From: Oidiodendron maius Zn
Taxonomy: Eukaryota; Ascomycota; Leotiomycetes; Myxotrichaceae
NCBI GenBank assembly: GCA_000827325.1
Contig: KN832890.1
Coordinates: forward strand, 1 to 64,000
Reading direction: 5' to 3'
DNA: 64,000 bases
A program made the translations under genes and the position numbers. Below, one piece after another: positions 1-13,552 of the stretch. Position 1 is the first letter of the stretch. Every line of letters begins with the position of its first letter. The notes under the pieces were generated by a model. That model worked only from the letters and a program-made list of their open reading frames with translations, was not told the DNA's origin and made no database searches.

Positions 1-499
1 CCACCGTAACCCTTTGGTCTTAACGAGTCGTCCTTGGACCTATATAGGGGTTAACAACTTCCATTACACAAGGAGGAACACTTAAGGATCTTCCAAGCCC
101 TCGAGTCGCGCCAGGGAGTAAACTGCGACCCTGACGCGACTACTCAGAGCCGGACGGTATCGAGGGTGTCCTGTCCCTACTATAGTACATAGTAGGGTCG
201 GATGGTTATTGTAAGCCATCTCCCTCTTATACAATCAATTGACTAGCAGGTAGTGCGATAGTTCGAGTCGTGGTCGATTCGACGTGTATATTATGTTGTA
301 GTCACGGTCGCGTACAATTCTTGACCAGAATCACAACAAAACCACGTTTCGCGCCCTCAGCGACCATGCAGCAGGTACACGGTGCTGTAGCCCCTCGGAC
401 TCGATAGACTGAAGAGTTAAATATCATATCCTCGATTTTTGCGATGTCCAGCACCCTTTTCAGGGCGATTCCGATGGCTGTTCACCGGAGAGGTTTTTT
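1..499. other. Unassigned DNA of ordinary base composition
   Basis: No open reading frame or recognisable family is visible on either strand. Base composition is balanced, CpA and TpG are present, and it changes abruptly near 490 to the TpA-rich block. It is therefore host DNA, or an unmutated remnant, flanking the retroelement block. It contains one imperfect palindrome at 105-140. Confidence 0.6.
105..140. repeat. Imperfect inverted repeat
   Basis: The arms GTCGCGCCAGGG (105-116) and CCCTGACGCGAC (129-140) pair over 12 positions with one mismatch around a 12-nt loop. No T-run follows and no gene adjoins it, so no function is assigned. Confidence 0.6.
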
Positions 500-771
500 A
501 ATTAAAGTATTATATTAATAAAGATAATTAAACTAAAGAGAGAAAAGTTCTCTATATAAATAATCAATTATATAAATATTACTTAGTCTAGATTAAGCCT
601 AATACTAAGAGAATATAGTGAATTACTAGTAGCTAATCTAGTCTATTAGTTCTAATCTATTATTAATCCTTCTTAACTACTATATTTAGATTCTAGTTAT
701 AACTAGTCTAGTAGAACTATACTACTCTAGTCTAGTAGAACTATACTACTTTAGTCTAGCTAGACTATTAT
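500..771 (-). mobile_element. Truncated antisense LTR of the Gypsy family found at 6.7-13.1 kb
   Basis: Read on the minus strand, this stretch aligns over most of its length with the LTRs at 6,724-7,018 and 12,810-13,104, including the segments around the AGAGAACTTTTCTCT core and the CTAGTCTAGTAGAAC block. The end next to position 500 lacks roughly the last 40-50 bp of the full LTR. A short internal duplication is present near 720-750. It is a broken, RIP-mutated relic of a second copy of the same family. Confidence 0.75.
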
Positions 772-880
772 ACTATATATATTAAGACTAATAGAATACT
801 AATTAGTTATAAATACTTTAATATTAGAATAAAGACCTTTTTATAGTATTATTAGATATTAATTAGTTTAATTATAATAT

Positions 881-1178
881 ATTAATTAAAGCTTCAAGTA
901 TATATATTATAATATCTTAGAAGTAGTAGTAATATATATAATAGTATATAATTATATAGTTATAATAGCTTATATATATTGCTATATAAGTAGGCTTATA
1001 ATAAGCATTATACTCTATAGTCTAAACCCTTTAGTTGTTTCTATATTACTTAAGTTATCTACTACTTTCTATATATCTATTATACTAAAAGCCTATAGTT
1101 AATATAACTGAGTTTTACCTTAATTTATAATTATAATCTATATAATACCTTTTTATATTAACCCTTTATATCTAATTA
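881..1178 (+). repeat. 5' LTR of the Copia element (right portion certain)
   Basis: Aligns without gaps to 5591-5888, 298 bp each. The left limit is uncertain because the additional 46 bp of the 3' copy match poorly here. Confidence 0.8.
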
Positions 1179-1863
1179 ATAGATTATAAGCCTAGTTATA
1201 TTAGAAGAGTTAGAATTATCTAGTTTCAACTTAAGTTACTTAATTATAGCTAATCAAGACTCTAGCTTAATATTCCTTTCTAAGTCTATATAGCTAGAGA
1301 GAGAGAATAACTATAAAGACTAGAAGGATAATATAACTCTATTTCTAGGCTTAAAAGGACTAGCTAAGTTTATTATAAAGGGGTTGATTATACCTAAATC
1401 AGATAAAGTTGATTACTAGAAGATAATATATATAATATCAATTAAAGGGTTAGTTTACTCTAAACTAGCTATAGAGTTTAAGAGGGTTATAGATCTAGCT
1501 GAAATAATATATCTACTTAACTAGAGGTTTATCTTAACTAGATAGAACTTTAAGTATAAGTATTTAACTAAATATAATACCTTAAGAGTCAAATACTATA
1601 ACTTGATTAGTATATTTATTAACTAATATAAAGCTCTTAAGTTAAAGCTTAATATAATTAGACTACCTCTACTAGAGAAAGTTTATATAATCAACTTTAT
1701 TATACTTCTAGATACTAAATACTCTATATAGGTAGACTAGTAAAGGTCTAATATATACAAAATATTACTAATATTACTAGACTTAATAGCTAATATCCTA
1801 GACAAATCCCAGAAAGCTAAAAAACTAATAACTATATTATATAGTAGGAAGCTAGTTATAAAT

Positions 1864-1908
1864 AAGGGATATAAGGGATATAAGGGATATAAGGGATATA
1901 AGGGATAT
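1864..1908 (+). repeat. 9-bp minisatellite, five units
   Basis: Five perfect tandem copies of AAGGGATAT inside the fossil Copia gag-like region, followed by one diverged unit. The perfect identity suggests recent slippage after RIP. Confidence 0.9.
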
Positions 1909-4900
1909 AAAGGTAATGAAAATAAAGAAGTAGTTAAATATAGCTACTATAAAAAGGATAGCTATTATAATAATAGCTACTAGATAAAGTATTCTAAACT
2001 AAGACTCTCTAAAGATAAGAACTAGAAGAAGAAGGATAACAATAAAGATAATACTCTAGTACTCTTAGTAATAGCTCTTTTAACTAAGTTAGAGCTAGAC
2101 TAACACTTCTAGTGTTTTGATAATAGTATAGTATTATATATTATATATATATATATTAACTTTAAGTTATATACTTTAAACAATAAGTCTTTACTAACTA
2201 TATTAATAGCTAATAAACCTACTAAGCTACTAGATAGTAGTATAGTTAGAATAGAGATTAAGAGTATTAATAGTAAGCTTCTAAAGCTAAAGCTAAAGGA
2301 TATATTATACTTACCCTTTATACTAATTAATCTCTTCTTTAGATAACTATTTAAAAAAAGCACTAAAGGAGACTACTTTAAGAAAGGAGTCCTTTATACT
2401 AGTAGTAATAAACTAGTAGCTTTAATTAAGACTACTAAATTAGAGTACTTCCTAAAGATAGTAAAGGAGCCTATATTTATATATATATTATTAAGCTTAA
2501 TAAGCTTAAAGCTAAAGCCTTTAGACCTATAGTATAGATATCTACTATATACTTTAATTAATAGAATAAAAGAGATAGTATAGATAACAAAGGGAATATT
2601 AATTAAAGCTAGCCAATTAAAGCTAGAGCTAGAGCTAGGTCTATACTATATATACTAGATAGCTAATTCAATTTAGAATATATTATATATACCTTAATTA
2701 AAGTAATAGAATATATTTAAGTTAGTATATATTAATATTAAGAAAATATTACTAGTTAGCTTTAATAGCTATATATAGACTAGTCTATTTATAGATAATA
2801 TAATATATACTAGATAAGTCTAGTTCTATAAGAATAAAAGTAATATATATTATTCAATTATATATTTCAATTAACTAGTTAAGATATAGTAGAATATTAC
2901 TATAAAGGTATATTAGATTAATAGAAGCAAGGAGTATAGTAGATATAAGCTAGTCTAGTATCTAAAGAAGTATAGTATACTATCTAAGATTACTACTCTT
3001 TATATACTAGAATAGAATAGTATTATAGAGTATATAAACTATACAATATTTAGTAAGGTAAGGAGTACTATTAAGGACTCTAATCTACTACTAGAATTAT
3101 AGTCTAAAATACTACTAGAAGTAGTATATATTATAAATTATATAGTTACCTTATTACTTGATAAGATAACTCTAGCAGAAGTATTTAAACACTAGATTAA
3201 ACTAGGACTATAAGATACTAACTACTTACTAGATATCAGCTATTTATATATCCTAGACTATAAGGTATATATAAATATCTCTAAGGAAAGATAGATCAAG
3301 AGTATAAAGCTAGCCCTTTATATAGAGAAAGGCTATCTAGTAGAGTTTAAAGGGAGTAAGATATACTATATCTACCTTCTAGATAGGGCTTAAAAGATTA
3401 TACAATTATTATACTATATATTCGATAAGTCAGAGCCTCTAGAAGACCTAGAAACCCCTAAAAATACAGATAATTTAACCTAGCTACTAGAGGAAATCAG
3501 ATATATCCCTAAAGCTACTAGCTAAGGGGAAGATAGTAGCCTTAATTAGGAATATAACCCCCTCTTGACTATAGTAGTTAATATAAAGGTAGATCAGGAG
3601 GATAGTAATAGTAACTCTAATACTAATCTAGTACCTATATCTAGAAAAAGAGGTTAACTAAAAGGATCAAAGAATAAGCTAAGAGCTTTAGTACTATTAA
3701 CTATTTAATTAGGTTTAGAGACACCTAGTCAGATAGGACTATCTAATCAAATCAATCAAGAGGAGCCTAGTTAGGGGAGTAAGGAGGTACCTTAGGGTAG
3801 CTAGGACTATCCTCCTCTAGATCTCTTAAACTGATAGATCACTCGATTATATATCTAGAGTAATCTAGCCCTATTTGTAACTGCCTTACTAGCTATATAG
3901 GTTAGCGGATATATAGCAGCTGTTATAGACTATAAGGAACCGAAAACACTCTAGGAGGCTAAGAACTTACCTGACTAGCTAGAGTGGCTAGAAGCTATAT
4001 ATATAGAGCTAAGGTCCTTAATTAAAAATAATACCTAGAGAGCTATATTAGTCAGTAACGGCCGCCTTAAAGCCTAGGGCAAGAAGCCTCTAGGTGCTAA
4101 GTAGGTATTTAAGATCAACTATAGTGCTAATAACTAGATTATCCAGTATAAGGCATGCTGGGTAGTTAAAGGATATAAACAACAATATAGCCTAGATTAT
4201 AATCAAACCTTTACTAGCATTGTATATACAGCCACCTGGAGGATTGTCCTAGAGCTAGCAGCAGCAAACAACTGGGCAGTCGATCAGATAGACATTAAAT
4301 CAGCCTTCCTATATAGCGATATTGATAAAGAGGTTTATATTGACCTGCCTAATAGCTGGGAGCTGTTCCCTGATATATTCGAACTAGAGGAGATAGCTCT
4401 ATTACTCCAAAAGGCTCTATATAGTCTAAAACAGTCACCTTAGCTCTAGCAACTTACCCTGAAAGCAGCACTTAAAAGGCTAGGATACCTGCCCTTAGTT
4501 ACAGATTAATATATATATCGATATACTGATATAGGCTTAATAATCGTTATATATATAGACGATTTCCTGCTGATCGGACTATAAGGGGAGGAGCTTAAGA
4601 AGCTGAAGCTACAGCTATCAGAGGCCTTTGATATAAAGGACCTAGGCAAGTACCAATACTTCTTAGGGGTCAGGATTATATAGGACAGACAGAGGCACTA
4701 GGTTACCCTCTATCAGGATATATATATATACAAGACTCTAGATTAGTATAGTATACTAGAATATAGGGCTATATCAACACCCCTTGATCCAGGAGCCAGC
4801 GAATCGCTAGTCCCCTACCAGGGAACAGCCTCCAAGGATCAAATCAAGCTCTATCAGTCTCTGATCGGGCAAATTAACTATCTAGCCACTTAAACGAGGT

Positions 4901-5544
4901 ATGATATTGCATTTATAGCCTCTATATTATCATAATTCTTGGTTAATCCAGTACTAGCTTATATTAAGTCAGCCAAGAGGGCCCTATAATACCTTAAGGG
5001 GACTATAATATATAGGATTATCCTTGGAGGGCTGAAATACAGCCTATATGACCTGGATATTCGACTATATACAGACTCAGACTATACTAGGGACCATGAT
5101 ATATACAGGTTAACCAGTAGATATATGACCTTTATGGTAGGAGGGCTAGTATTATAGTAATCAAAGCGATAGTCAGTAGTTGCTTAGTCTAGTATAGAGG
5201 CTGAGTATATAGCTATATCAGAATCAGCTAAGGAGGGAGCCTGGATTCGATACCTTCTAGAGGGATTAGAATATAAGGGTTAGGACTTAGACCCTATTAC
5301 CCTATATAGGGACAACCAGGGTGCACTCTCATTGGCTGAGAACCCTACCTTTTATTGCGGAAGCAAGTATATAGCTATCCGATACCACCTAATATACTAG
5401 GAAGTCGAAGAGAGTAGGCTATAACTAGTCTATATACCTATAGACTATATGCCAGCTGATAGCCTAACTAAGGTCCTGAAATCACTAGTATATACAAGGT
5501 TTATAAGACTCCTGATGCTAGTAAAGGAGGTTAAATAAGGAGGG

Positions 5545-5888
5545 TATTCGAGGTGTTTTTACTTAAATATATATATTTAGCTAGAGGAGTATTAACTAGA
5601 GCTTCAAGTATATATATCATGATGTCTTAGAAACAGTAGCAATATATATAATAGTATATGACTATATAGTCGTAATAGCTTATATATATTGCTATATAAG
5701 CAGGCTTATAATAAGCATTATACTCTATAGTCTAAACCCCTTAGTTGTTTCTATATCACTTAAGTTATCTACTGCTTTCTGTATATCTATTATACTGAAA
5801 GCCTATAGTCAATATAACTGAGTTTCACCTTGATTCACAATTATAACCTGTATAACATTTTCCTATATTAACCCTTTATACCTGATCA
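5545..5888 (+). repeat. 3' LTR of the Copia element
   Basis: Follows a purine-rich tract (AAGGAGGG) and ends in TGATCA, the expected CA end. It retains more C and G than the 5' copy. No target duplication could be identified. Confidence 0.75.
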
Positions 5889-6723
5889 ATATAATATATA
5901 GATAAATAATTTAGAAATAATTAATATAGAAGAAATATTAGAGTAGCTTATAATAAATAAGTTTTTATAGTAATATTTATAATAATCTATTATTAGTATA
6001 TACTAATATAAAATATAAGACTAGATAATAGACTATTACTTAAAGTATAGAAATCTCTTAAATACTAATTCTCTAGTCTTACTATTATAGCTTAAGACTT
6101 ACTAGCTATTCTAATAGCTAATATTAGGATTAAATATATATTTAATTATATATATAATATATACTATTATTAATATAGCTAATTAAAACCTAATATTATT
6201 TAAGTATTAATACTTCTTTATTACTATTAGTAATTAATTTTATATATAGATAAGCTTTAAAGTACTTTTAGTCTAACTATTAATATTAATACTATAATAA
6301 ATAAAGAAATAGAAGCTAAAATAAAAGAATATAAAAGGGAATATTAACTTAAAGTAACTGAAATTAATAAATAGAATCAAGACTAATTTATAAGTAATAT
6401 TAAAGAGAATATCTTACTCTAGACTTATAAGATTGAATTATAGAAGGAATTCTAGATTAGAGCTAGATAATAAAGCTCTAATTAAGAGACTATAGATATA
6501 TATAATTTTAATTTACTCTCTAGTCTATAAGAGAGTAATAAAAGAAAGTAAAGAGAAGAGTTTAATAGAATAAATTAGGATATTTCTAGCTTTAAAGAGT
6601 CTAAAATACCTTTAATTTATTAATTACTAGATAAGAAGAGTTCTATAGATAGTACTTATTTAATATTAATACCTATATTTAATTCTAAATAGAGTATAAA
6701 TCTACTATTCTTATAAATATATT
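5889..6723. other. RIP-degraded AT-rich spacer between two retroelements
   Basis: Extremely TpA-rich, with almost no CpA or TpG and no usable reading frame. It lies between the Copia 3' LTR and the Gypsy 5' LTR and is probably older mutated repeat. No family could be recognised. Confidence 0.6.
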
Positions 6724-7018
6724 TGTAATAGTCTAGCTAGACTAGAGTAGTATAGTTCTACTAGACTGGTTATAGCCAGAATCCGGATATAGTAGTTAAG
6801 GAGGATTAGTAACAGATTAGGACTAGTAGACTAGATTAGCTACTAGCAATTTACTATATCCCTTTAGTACTAGACTTAATCTAGGCTAAGTAGTATTTAT
6901 ATAGTTAATTATTTATATAGAGAACTTTTCTCTCCTTAATTTAATTATCTTTATTAATATAGTATTTTAACTAGCTACTGCCTCCCTTTATAAAGCTTAT
7001 AGTAGCTAGACTATTATA
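6724..7018 (+). repeat. 5' LTR of the Gypsy element
   Basis: 295 bp, beginning TGTAATAG and ending CTATTATA, the expected TG...CA ends after C-to-T change. It aligns end to end with 12,810-13,104 at the same length. Confidence 0.88.
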
Positions 7019-10000
7019 TTATAATTAAACTTACTTTTCTTCTTCTTTACTCTTATAGTTAATCAAGGTTAAATACTACTGCTGCTTACTAAAAGCTACT
7101 AGATTTAGTCAATCTATAGCTATTCTATACCTTTAATATTATTAGCTCTAACTATATAATTATAAAACAAGCTATTAAAGTAAAGGTAACTAGAGAAGCC
7201 TTAGAAGCTAGAATTTAATCAGAACTAGTGTTTATTAAGTCTATTTATACTTATTACCTTTACTAAACTATTAAACCTCTTCTACTCTTTAACCTTTAAA
7301 TATATATCTATATAACTAGTAAATATATTCTAGTAAGAATACTACCTCTAATAGTCTATAGTAATAGAAATCAAGATATACCTATAATATAACTATATAA
7401 TTGATTTGATACTCTAAGCCTAACCTCTAAATTCAAGACTACTAATATAGTCTCTTTAGCTAAAAATAAGAGTAAAGCAAGGGATACCTCTTATAGACCT
7501 TCTAAACCCTAAAGATCTATTTAGTATCTAGCCCCTTTTAAAAGCAACCCCTTTAATCAGGAACCCTTTAGGAGTCTAGACTAGTATACTAACTTCTTAG
7601 CTCTCTAGTATATCTAAGTTAAGAGTTAAATAGAGGCTAAAACTATCTAGAAGTAGATTGAAAAGCTAGAGGCTATAGTTATTTAGCTGCTCCAAAATCT
7701 AACTCCTCTCTAAGCTTCTCTAGAACTAATAACTAGATCTAAATCCTAGTATATAGTTTAATATAAGCTAAAGTATAAAGACTCTCCTTGATTCTCTAGA
7801 AAGAAGGATAGAACTATTAAGTATTAAGTCTAAAAGAAATAAGTTATAGATAAAATTCAAATTAATAGCTTTTAATTCAATAGTAATTAGGAGATCTAGT
7901 CCTTTATCTTTAACTATATAGAGAGAGAGGCTTAGTAGTATTTATACTCTTGATATACTAGTAATATAGAGAATAATAACCTTTACTTTAAATATTCTAA
8001 GATACTAATAGCTCTTAATAATATCTATTATAATTAATACTATAAGGAAGACTTCTATACTAAATATAAAGAACTAAAAATAAAGGATAAGGAGTTTTTC
8101 TAGAATTTCAAGATATAATTCCTCTAGCTAGCTAATAGAGACTAGATTCTAGAGATAGACTATTTTAATAACTTATATAAGAAGGTTATAGCTTCTCTTT
8201 AGTTATATATTCTAGCTACTAAGTATAACCTAAACAGTAACTTCTAGAAGCTCTATAACTATTTAGACTATATTAATACTAATCTATAATACTTTAATAG
8301 CTAGATTATAAAGGACTAAGAGACTAAAGCTACTATATAGCTATCTTCTATCTATCTAGCTATTAGATATCCTTAACTCCTAAAGCTATTTAGTTAAATA
8401 GATAGTATACTACTACTAGCTTTAAACTAGCTGTCTTAGCTTAAACTAACTAACCTCTAGCTAGTTATATTACTATTCTAGCTATATTAGTAGACTAAAT
8501 ACTTTAATTATAGAGGGATCAGCTATCTATATATAGACTATAAGCTACTAGACTAAGTAGCTAATATTAAGGATATTAAGAATAATAAAGCTAGAAATCT
8601 AGGAGTCTATAAGAATACTATTTATAGGGATAAAGTTACTAATATAGACTTAGAAAAAGAGGAGACCTAGATAAAGACTCTAGTCTAGACTCTCTAAAGA
8701 TTAATTTATAGAGAATTAACTTAAGAAGTCTTATAAAAGAATAGTATCTTATTATAGCTTATATACTATTAACTAATAGAACTAGTATTACCTTATATAC
8801 TTTTATTAACTTTAGAGTAAATAGATTTATATTTATTAATATACTCTTTATAATCAATCTAGCTAGATCCTTTAATATTAAAACTATTTAACTATCTAGC
8901 TCTATCTAGATTAAAGGATATAATAGCTAGCTAGAGAGACTAGTTATCTATTATATATAGCTATATCTAACTATTAATTAGTATTACTAGTATAATATAT
9001 CCCTTTTAATATTAAATCTAGAAAGCTATAATATAATAATTAGATAGAAGTAGCTAGTCTATTTTAATATCTTACTAGATTACTAGTAATACTATTTAGT
9101 CTAGCTAGTTAAGTTACTATCTAGCTATTTAGTAGTTAAGGAAATCTAGTAAAACTACTAGAATCTAATCCTAGCCTTAAAGGCTTTTAGCTATTAAAAG
9201 AATATAGATTATAAAGACTAGACCTTTATTACTATAGATTAAGGAAGTAACTTAAGCTATAAGAGTATAGAGATTACCTTGATTTCCTTTAGTAGCTAGA
9301 TTAAATTAATCCCTTAATTAAAGCTAAAGTAGAAGCTTTAATCTAAGGTCTTATTTAAGCTAGAGCTTTAGGACTACCTATAGAAGATAAATAATAACCT
9401 TTTAGACTAATAGTAAACCCTTAATCTCTCTTATTAAAAGAAACCCTACTAGCCTACTAAAGCTAAAAGACTCTATTAGATAGATATCAATATTATCTTA
9501 GTAAACAGTTTTTGTTTATATCTATATTAAGAGAATAGTAAGCTCTTTTTAACTAGTCTATATAAGATTAACTGATTAATCCAAGATTAGAAGGACTAAA
9601 GCCTTATAGATAATAATAGCTAGACTACTAATCTCTATTAAATTAACTAGTTAAAGCCTACTATACTATAAGAACTATTATTACTAGTAGCTTATAAGGA
9701 GTTCTAGGATATTTTTTCTAAAGAAGTATTAGATATATTACCTTTTAACTAGCTCTATAATTATAGGATTAACTTAATAGAGTCTAATAATCTAGGTTTT
9801 AGACTACTATACTATATAACTATAGAGGAGCTAGAGGAGATTAAGTACTACCTTATTAAGAACCTTTATAAGGGTTTTATAGAGTCTAGTTAGACTCTCT
9901 TTACTATACTAATCCTCTTTATCTATAAGGCTAATAGATATCTATACCTCTATATTAATTTCTAGAATTTAAACTAGATACTCTATAAGGATTAATATCC

Positions 10001-12809
10001 CCTTCTATTGATTAATAAGTTATTAAGCTAGATTAGCTATATTAGACTCTATATTAAGCTAGATATCTATTAGGCTTTTAATTGGATTTAGATAGACTTT
10101 AAGTCTAAAGAGTTAACTACTTTCTAGACTTATTATAGCTTATATAAATATAAGGTCCTCCCTTTTAGCCTTATTAATAGACTAGTAATATATTAGTAAT
10201 ATATAAATAATATCCTGTTTAATTATCTAAATAATTTCTATACTACTTATCTAGATAATATCCTTATTTACTCTAAGAATAAGTTAGACTATAAAGAGTA
10301 TATTAAGAAGGTCTTATAATAGCTAAGGGATATAGGTCTATAGGCTAATCTAAAGAAGTATAAATTCAGGATTAAATATATTAAATATCTAGACTTTATT
10401 ATTACTATAGAGAGTATTAAAGTCAATCTAGAAAAGGTCTCTATAGTAGTTAACTAGACTATTCCTACTACTATAAAGGGAATCTAGTTGTTTCTAGGCT
10501 TCTATAACTTTTATAGATACTTTATCTAGGACTATAGAAGGATTACTAAGCCTTTAATCTAACTTATAAAGACTGATATTCTATTTATATTTAATAAGTA
10601 GTACTAGAAGGCTTTTAAGGAGCTAAAGCTATAACTTATAGCTATACTAGTATTATACTATTATAGCTCTAAATATAAGTTAATAATCAAAACAGATATA
10701 TTAGATAGAGTAATTACTAGTATCCTTTTATAGCTCTACTTTAATAAGGAATAGTATCTAGTTATTTACTTCTTAAAGACTATAGTATCTATTAAATATA
10801 ACTATAAGATATATAATAAGGAAATACTAGCTATAGTTAGATTACTAGCTAAATAATGTCTAGAGCTTTAAGGGACTATAAAACAGATTAAAATCTATAC
10901 TAACTATAAGGCTCTAGAGTACTTTATATTAATAAAGTAGCTAACTAGCTATTAAGCTTACTAGACTAAAGCACTAGCTAAATACTATTTTGTTATATTT
11001 TATAGGTCTAGTAAATAGAACCAGAAAGCAGATATATTTATCTAGAAAGATATTAAAGTTATTACTTAAGATAGAATCAAGATCTAATATCAAATCTATA
11101 TCTTTCTATCCTAGAACTAGATAGATTCTAGAGTTCTTTAGGACTTAGGTATTAAGATATTAGCAATTAATCTACTATCTATTAAAGAAGAAGACCCTTT
11201 TAATAAGTCTAATAACCTAGTTAACTAGATACTTTAGGCTAATAAGGATATAGAGTCTCTAGAAGCCCTTTATATATAGACTAAGTTAGCTACTCTAGGC
11301 AAATATACTATTAAGGATAGACTATTACTATATATAGGTTAATTAGTTGTCTTTACTACTCTAGATAACCTTTATATAGAGCTAATCTAAGAAGCTTATA
11401 ATTAGATATTAATTATCTATCTAGATAGAGACAAGACTTACTAGCTCTTATAGCTATACTACTACTAGCTAGATATATAGTTAGATATTAAGTAGTATAT
11501 ATATAACTACTATATCTATTATAGATTTTATATATCTAGAGATAAGACTCCTGGCTTACTATACCCTTTACTAATACTAGATAAGCTCTAGAGAGATATA
11601 TTAGTAGACTTTAAGAGTTTCCTACTAGATAAGAAGGGGTTTAATACTATACTGGTTATAGTTGACTAGCTTACTAAGCAGGCAATATCTATCCCTTGCT
11701 TTAAGACTATAAACACTAAGGACTTAGTCTAGCTATTTATCTAATATATCTACTAATACTATAGAGCCCTTGACTTAATAGTTTTAGACTAAAGTCTCTA
11801 GTTTATATTAGAGTTTTAGGCTACCTTTTACTATATATTAGAGATTAAGTATAAGCTATTAACTACTAATTATCTATAGATAGATAGCTAAACTAAGATT
11901 ATTAACTAATATAAAGATTTATATCTATACTCTTTTATAAGCTACTACTAGAATAACTAGTTAGATTATTTACTAATAATCAACTATACTTAATTAACCT
12001 TACTCTATAGTAGTCTTAGTAGCTTATCTTTATATAAAGTCTAGAACAGTTATCTACCTTAAACCTCCTTTAACTAGACTTTACTATAGCTAGTACTAGC
12101 TAATACTATACTATAGCTTAGCTAGGAATATACTAAGGATATTGCTACTTATATAGAAGAGGCCTTTAATAAAGATAAAGAAGTTATTAAAAAGGCTTAG
12201 TATAAGAAAGAGTATAATATTAATCTATACTAATAGATCCCTAACTTTAATATAGAGGATAAGGTCTAGATTACCTGAAAAGGCTAGTATATACTATAAT
12301 CTAGTAAGAAGCTAGATAACTAGAATAAGAGCCTTTTCAAGATCTTAAGGAAGGTAGGCTACTCTTATTAACTAAAGCTACTAGACTCTATTAAGGTATA
12401 TAATATATTCTATATAGACTAGCTATATAAGGTAGTAGATAACCCTTTACTAGAGTAATATAACCTAGAGCTAAAGTCTATATATATTACAGATAAAGCT
12501 AAGTATAAAGTAGATAAAATACTAGCTACTAAGCTCTTATAGAGCAAGCTACTATACTAGACTAGCTAGATTAGCTATAATAAAGACTTTAACTTCTATC
12601 TAGCCTTAGATTTCAAATACTCTCTATATAAACTATATAATTTCTATACTAAATATCTATAGTAGCTAGGACTACTATATAGACTAGTTGATTAGATTAA
12701 GGCTTAGGAGTAGGGATATAATAGCTATAAGGATCTAATAGATAATAGACCTAATATATCTACTTGACTACTATAGTTAAAGGTACCTATTACTTAAAGA
12801 GGGGGGTAG

Positions 12810-13104
12810 TATAATAGCCTAGCTAGGCTAGGGTAGTATAGTTCTACTAGACTAGTTATAGCCAGGATCTAGATATAGTAGTTAAGGAGGATTAGTAATA
12901 GATTAGGACTAGCAGACTGGATCAGCTACTAGCGATTTGCTATATCCCCTTAATACTAGGCTTAATCTAGACTAAGCAGTATTTATATAGTTGATTGTTT
13001 ATATAGAGAACTTTTCTCTCTTTAGTTTAATTGTCTTTATTAATATAGTACTTTAACTAGCTACTGCCTTCCTTTATAAAGCTTATAGTAGCTAGGCTGT
13101 TATA
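12810..13104 (+). repeat. 3' LTR of the Gypsy element
   Basis: 295 bp, directly after the polypurine tract. It keeps more C and G than the 5' LTR, so RIP has hit the two copies unequally. Confidence 0.88.
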
Positions 13105-13552
13105 ATATTTGCTTTAGTATTATTACTAATATAATTAACTCTAGTTATACTAATCCTAATTAAGAGTAGATATCTAGTAGATATCTACTTTAAAAGGATC
13201 TAATCTAACTTAATCTAATAAATATCTATATAAAGAAGGACTTATCTAATAGGTTAGGTATCTAAGAAACTTACTAGATACCTGACTTAAAGTATATAGT
13301 CTAAAAATACTTATATAACTATAGTTTAATCTAGTAAGTCTAGATATTTAATTATAAGCTTTATTTCTCTAATCTATAAATCTAGAGATACTTTTAATAC
13401 TATTAGTTTAGTTATAAAGGATAATACTATAAGAATAAAGTCTATTATAGCTACTATATAGAGCTAGTATATCTCTAGAGAGATACTAGCTATCTATAAA
13501 TCTATAGAATTAAGAAGTCTATTAATTATAATAGAGTCTTAACTCTAACCTC
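13105..13552. other. RIP-degraded spacer running up to a gene stop codon
   Basis: AT-rich, CpA/TpG-depleted sequence with no family recognised. It starts with the ATATT target duplication and runs to within about ten bases of the stop codon of the minus-strand oxidoreductase, so that gene's 3' UTR must lie in mutated DNA. Confidence 0.6.

Larger units (their letters stand above)
881..5888 (+). mobile_element. Degraded Ty1/Copia LTR retrotransposon (fossil)
   Basis: A Copia element on the plus strand, broken throughout by RIP (dozens of breaks). Parts: 5' LTR about 881-1178, possibly starting as far left as about 835; a primer-binding-site-like segment just inside it, compatible with the anticodon arm of initiator tRNA-Met; a gag-like region with a 9-bp minisatellite near 1.86 kb; integrase-like sequence in the middle; reverse transcriptase about 3.9-4.7 kb; RNase H about 5.0-5.5 kb; a polypurine tract near 5,536-5,544; and the 3' LTR at 5,545-5,888. 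The order INT-RT-RH is that of Copia. The right third is clearly less RIP-mutated than the left. LTR differences are mainly C/G to T/A, so the age cannot be read from divergence. Confidence 0.85.
6724..13104 (+). mobile_element. Degraded Ty3/Gypsy LTR retrotransposon (fossil)
   Basis: A structurally full-length but coding-dead Gypsy element with very many RIP breaks. Parts in order: 295-bp 5' LTR (6,724-7,018), gag-like region about 7.4-8.6 kb, protease-like region about 8.7-9.2 kb, reverse transcriptase about 9.7-10.5 kb, RNase H about 10.5-11.1 kb, integrase about 11.3-12.4 kb, polypurine tract 12,796-12,806 (AAAGAGGGGGG), and 295-bp 3' LTR (12,810-13,104). The RT-RH-INT order is that of Gypsy. 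A 5-bp direct duplication, ATATT, flanks it at 6,719-6,723 and 13,105-13,109, so this is one clean insertion. Confidence 0.88.

Noticed and set aside
105-140. Palindrome considered as terminator or origin element
   Set aside because: No T-run, no adjoining gene and a single isolated occurrence.
1860-1910. Regular short repeats as a possible CRISPR array
   Set aside because: Units are directly tandem without spacers, in a eukaryotic retroelement relic.
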